NCBI GenBank assembly: GCA_027604685.1
Contig: JADHYX010000008.1
Coordinates: forward strand, 18,881-30,834
Length of the DNA stretch: 11,954 nucleotides
Origin: Lobulomyces angularis
Lineage: Eukaryota > Chytridiomycota > Chytridiomycetes > Lobulomycetales > Lobulomycetaceae
Direction of reading: 5' to 3'
Shown here piece by piece: positions 9,247 through 11,954 of the stretch; positions within the stretch are counted from its first letter, which is position 1; every line of letters begins with the position of its first letter. Under the pieces are notes generated by a model. The model made no database searches. It saw only the letters and a list, made by a program, of their open reading frames with translations, and was not told the origin of the DNA. A program made the position numbers and the translations under genes.

Positions 9247-11072
9247 TTAAACAACTGGTCCAGCATTAATAACATCAGGAGAGGCCTTGTCTTTATATGT
9301 ATTGAAATGATCTACAAACAAGTTACCGAGTTTTGCTATTGTTTTATCAAAAGATTCTTTATCGCCTAACCAACTTTTAGCAGGGTTTAGTACCTCCTCT
9401 GGTACTCCTGGACAGCTAGTAGGAATTTGAAGGTTAAATGTAGGGTAATTTACATATTCAACTTTGGCAAGTTCCCCAGAATGGATAGCTAAAAAGAAAA
9501 AAACAAATTAAAATCATTTATATTGAAACAAATTTACCATCAATAATAGCCCGAGAATATTTGAGAGATATACGTTTTCCGACTCCATATGCACCTCCGT
9601 TCCAGCCAGTATTAATTAACCATGCGTCCGCTTTGTGGTGTGACATTTTTTCAGCCAACATTGTTGCATACTTTACAGGGTGCCAGACAAGGAAAGGAGC
9701 ACCGAAACAAGTGCTGAAGGTAGCTTGTGGTTCTGTAACACCAGCCTCAGTACCTGCAACTTTAGCAGTATAACCAGAAATGAAATGATACATAGCTTGT
9801 GAAGGAGATAATTTTGAAACAGGGGGTAAAACACCAAAAGCGTCACAAGTTAAGAGAATTATATTTTTTGGGTGCCCTCCTAGACATGGAAGTTTGGCAT
9901 TTGGAATATATTCGATTGGATAAGCACATCTAGTGTTTTCAGTTAGGGAGGTATCAGAATAATCAACGACTCTAGTGTTTCTATCAAATCCAACGTTTTC
10001 AACTACAGAACCAAATTTAATAGCATTAAAGATTTCAGGTTCTTTTTCTACGGAAAGGTCAATAGTTTTAGCATAACAACCTCCTTCAATATTAAAGACA
10101 CCGTCGTTTGACCAACAATGCTCATCATCACCAATTAGGAAACGATTTGGATCAGCAGATAAAGTGGTTTTTCCGGTACCACTAAGTCCAAAAAAGAGAG
10201 AAACGTCACCATTTGGACCTTCGTTAGCAGATGAGTGTAAAGATAGAACTCCTTGTTTTGGCATAAGATAATGCATGACAGTGACTATTTTTTTTTTTTT
10301 TAGTATTCACAAAAATAAAATTTTCATACATATCCCTTTCTTCATTTCACCAGCGTACTCAGTACCCAAAATTACCATTTCTCTTTTTTTAAAGTTTAAT
10401 GAGACAGAAGTTTGGGAAGTCATACCTAATATTAAAAAAAAAAAATTTAATTATTAATTAATAGTTAAAAAATAATTACCAGTGGTATATCTATTGGCAG
10501 GGAATTGACCAGCGTTGTAAATGGTAAAGTCAGGTGAACCGAAATTTTCTAATTCAGCGTCAGTTGGTCTAATTAACATATTTCTCATAAAGAGAGCGTG
10601 ATATGCACGTGCACACACAACTCTGACTTTAATTCTATATTTTGGGTCCCAACCAGCATAACCATCAAAAACATAAAGTCTAGTTCTAGTATTCAAGTAA
10701 TCTACAGCTCGTTCACGATTAATCATGAAGGCTTGTTCAGTAAGTTTAATATTAACCGGACCCCACCAGATATCTTTAGTTGAAGTTTCTTCATCAACAA
10801 CTCTTTTGTCTTTTGGTGAACGACCCTGAAAAAATAAGGAATTTTAGAAATTTGGAATTTTCTTTTTTGAAAATTACAGTTAATTCACCAGAACTAGTCA
10901 TCAAAGCACCAGTACTTGTTAGAGCAGTACCTTTTTCATACTTAAGAGCTTCTTCATATAAAACAGGGACGCTGGCATTTCTTATAATTGGTTTGGTATA
11001 GTCGACACCGGCTTCTTTGTGTAATTGATCATGAATTTCATCCATGTATTGAATTTCGTCGTCTTGATGCAT
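9247..11072 (-). CDS. PCK1: ATP-dependent phosphoenolpyruvate carboxykinase, complete, five exons
   Basis: The enzyme converts oxaloacetate and ATP to phosphoenolpyruvate, ADP and CO2, the committed cytosolic step of gluconeogenesis. Exons, minus strand: 11072-10878, 10825-10480, 10425-10330, 10284-9538, 9488-9247; introns are 52, 54, 45 and 49 nt, all GT-AG and phase-consistent. The product is 541 residues (yeast Pck1 is 549). Visible motifs: GRSPKDKR from residue 66, [41 protein letters not shown]-loop GLSGTGKTT at 245-253, kinase-2 LIGDDEHCW at 262-270 with the metal-binding aspartate, [28 protein letters not shown] near the C-terminal third. The start ATG is the only one upstream of the conserved N-terminus, with A at -3. 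It ends in tandem TAA TAA. No proline is present at position 2 or 3, so the Pro/N-degron used for glucose-induced degradation of yeast Pck1 is not evident. Confidence 0.98.
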
Positions 11073-11152
11073 TATTAATGAGTTATTTAAATTAATTTAT
11101 TATTTTTTTTAATATTAAAAATAAAAAAATAATTTTTTTTTTTTTTAGTTCA

Positions 11153-11160
11153 TATTTATA
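11153..11160 (-). promoter_or_regulatory. Candidate PCK1 TATA box (TATAAATA)
   Basis: The minus strand reads TATAAATA 81-88 bp upstream of the PCK1 ATG, a typical TATA-to-start spacing for a regulated fungal gene. It sits in one arm of a 9-bp inverted repeat (11154-11162 and 11167-11175). The surrounding DNA is more than 85% A/T, so a chance match is possible. Confidence 0.4.
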
Positions 11161-11175
11161 TTAAAAAATATAAAT
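11154..11175. repeat. 9-bp perfect inverted repeat over the PCK1 TATA candidate
   Basis: ATTTATATT at 11154-11162 is the reverse complement of AATATAAAT at 11167-11175, separated by 4 bases. The symmetric arrangement places a TATA-like word on each strand. It is short and made only of A and T, so its significance is modest. Confidence 0.45.
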
Positions 11176-11433
11176 TGCCTTAAAACAGTGCCACAAAAAA
11201 AAAACTCTTTGGAGAAAATATTTTCTTTAATTTTTTTTTTTCGCGTTTTTAACTGAAATTTTTGAAATATTGAATTGAAAAAAAAAATAAAATAAATATA
11301 AGGAAAGTAAAAAAATTAGTATTAAAAAAATAAAATAAAATTGTTTTAATTAGAAAATTAAAAGTTTAAAACGAAAAATTTGATATTTGCAAAAATAAAA
11401 AAAAGTCCTGTTTGTTGGCTGCGCCACATGGAA

Positions 11434-11475
11434 TATCGCGCACTTCGTCATTTGCATGCAAGAATTATCGCGCAC
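11434..11475. repeat. 10-bp direct repeat TATCGCGCAC, two copies
   Basis: TATCGCGCAC occurs at 11434-11443 and again at 11466-11475, 32 bp apart start to start (about three helical turns). The copies share flanking GAA(T) upstream. In such AT-rich DNA a repeated CG-rich 10-mer is improbable by chance and resembles a paired protein-binding site about 360-400 bp upstream of PCK1. Confidence 0.55.
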
Positions 11476-11478
11476 GTG
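11473..11478. promoter_or_regulatory. CACGTG E-box
   Basis: The palindrome CACGTG overlaps the end of the second TATCGCGCAC copy. It is the known core site of bHLH regulators in fungi. Binding here is inferred only from the motif and its location upstream of PCK1. Confidence 0.35.
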
Positions 11479-11649
11479 TCCTCATTGCGCCCCCAGGGTT
11501 GACACTGTTAATTTTTTTTATAGGACAAACTGCTCAGAAATTACTATCAATTTCACACTTGCACCTCTGTGCCTCTGCACCAGTGCTGCTCTGATGTGTT
11601 TTTGCTCATTCATTAATATCACTTGCACTTGGCTGCATGCCGCCACTTG

Positions 11650-11656
11650 TATAAAT
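11650..11656 (+). promoter_or_regulatory. Possible plus-strand TATA box in the GC-richer island
   Basis: TATAAAT stands within relatively GC-rich sequence, where a chance A/T word is less trivial. It lies 98 bp before an ATG at 11748 that is followed after 17 coding bases by a GTAATA donor-like site. It might mark a gene divergent from PCK1, but no downstream exon is visible. Confidence 0.2.
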
Positions 11657-11701
11657 GGTCGGCATAACTTTTCCGTACCCCACTTAACCCTCGTCATTTT
11701 C

Positions 11702-11723
11702 AAGTGAAAAAAAAATTTCACTT
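11702..11723. repeat. 8-bp inverted repeat with A6 loop
   Basis: AAGTGAAA (11702-11709) and TTTCACTT (11716-11723) are perfect reverse complements around six A residues. Each arm contains the CACTT/AAGTG word repeated across the neighbouring island. It could be a two-fold binding site or a hairpin. Confidence 0.5.
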
Positions 11724-11738
11724 CAGTATTGTAAATAC

Positions 11739-11788
11739 ACACTTACAATGTCATTGCAATATTGGTAATATCACCAAATAGTAAGTGT
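11739..11788. repeat. 8-bp inverted repeat with 34-bp loop
   Basis: ACACTTAC (11739-11746) pairs with GTAAGTGT (11781-11788). The interior includes two small palindromes, ATTGCAAT and CAATATTG, overlapping at 11754-11764. It follows directly after the previous hairpin and again carries the CACTT/AAGTG word in each arm. Confidence 0.45.
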
Positions 11789-11954
11789 TGGTATTACATT
11801 ATTAAGATATGCAAGTATTTTATTCTAATTAATTCTTTTTTTTTTATTTTAATTTAAACATTTACACTATTTTTAAATTTTAAATAAAACTAAAAAAAAA
11901 AAAATAAAATATAAAAAAAGTAATTGTTTTTTTTTTTTTTTTATTTTTTATTTT
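11789..11954. other. A/T-rich window end, no feature seen
   Basis: After a short mixed stretch to about 11840 the sequence is nearly pure A and T with long homopolymers. I see no open frame, RNA gene or repeat structure that can be supported. Confidence 0.6.

Larger units (their letters stand above)
11073..11404. other. AT-rich leader and proximal promoter of PCK1
   Basis: This stretch consists of A/T runs with occasional G or C and no open frame of note. It contains the TATA candidate at 11153-11160. By position it supplies the PCK1 5' UTR and core promoter. Nothing else is recognisable in it. Confidence 0.6.
11405..11700. other. GC-richer non-coding island upstream of PCK1
   Basis: Base composition changes abruptly: 11411-11510 is 52% G+C by count, against under 20% on both sides. 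Open frames on both strands (for example 11456-11707 plus, 11742-11518 minus) show no domain, no convincing splice structure and low-quality composition, so I treat the block as non-coding. It carries a 10-bp direct repeat, a CACGTG E-box, and six of ten CACTT/AAGTG words found in 11441-11787. It may be the upstream regulatory region of the regulated PCK1 gene, a shared divergent promoter, or a fragment of a dispersed repeat. No tRNA-type B box or terminal repeat was seen. Confidence 0.5.

Noticed and set aside
9561..9773. 70-codon plus-strand ORF
   Set aside because: It is antisense to the highly conserved exon 4 of PCK1 and is a shadow of its codon pattern.
11405..11700. tRNA gene or tRNA-derived SINE
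   Set aside because: No B-box-like GGTTCGAATCC, no cloverleaf and no A-box at the right spacing could be found by eye.
11456..11742. Overlapping ORFs of 83 (plus) and 74 (minus) codons in the GC-richer island
   Set aside because: Longer frames are expected by chance where A/T stops thin out; no domain, both strands equally open, no splice logic.
1..11954. Bacterial origin, operon, CRISPR or phage defence system
   Set aside because: Both genes are spliced and belong to eukaryotic families; there are no ribosome-binding sites, no spaced repeats, and the tandem genes are separated by a full promoter/terminator region.

Overview
The window is nuclear DNA from an AT-rich, intron-rich eukaryote. 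Both recognisable genes lie on the minus strand. Their exons are interrupted by very short GT-AG introns, mostly 45-90 nt and nearly pure A/T, while the exons are clearly less AT-rich. An ATP-dependent (not GTP-type) phosphoenolpyruvate carboxykinase rules out animals and fits fungi. The residue pattern of both proteins also looks fungal. Extreme A/T bias, homopolymer runs and about 27 introns in one ATR gene suggest an early-diverging fungus (for example a Glomeromycotina-like or chytrid-like lineage) rather than a yeast. The exact group is an inference and is not settled by this sequence.

Layout from right to left, in the direction of transcription. Positions 11789-11954 are almost pure A/T with no gene seen. 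Positions 11405-11788 form a GC-richer non-coding island with repeated CACTT words, a 10-bp direct repeat, a CACGTG E-box and two hairpins. Positions 11073-11404 are the AT-rich promoter/leader of PCK1. Positions 11072-9247 carry a complete five-exon PCK1-type gene (541 codons plus stop). Positions 9246-8749 hold its 3' end, a poly(A) signal, a doubtful 35-codon ORF on the other strand, and the upstream region of the next gene. From 8748 to beyond the left edge runs an ATR/Mec1/Rad3 checkpoint kinase gene. I could assemble 27 phase-consistent exons of it (about 2,283 residues): N-terminal HEAT-type helices, UME domain, FAT domain, and the start of the PI3K-like kinase domain. The rest of the kinase and the FATC tail lie outside the window.

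The two genes are tandem neighbours but have unrelated jobs: gluconeogenesis and DNA-damage signalling. I see no operon-like or cluster logic. I found no new biological system. The points most worth a second look are a 187-nt intron in ATR that seems to replace about 40-50 expected residues and contains an orphan splice acceptor, the GC-rich motif-dense island upstream of PCK1, and two stop-free introns of length 3n in ATR.
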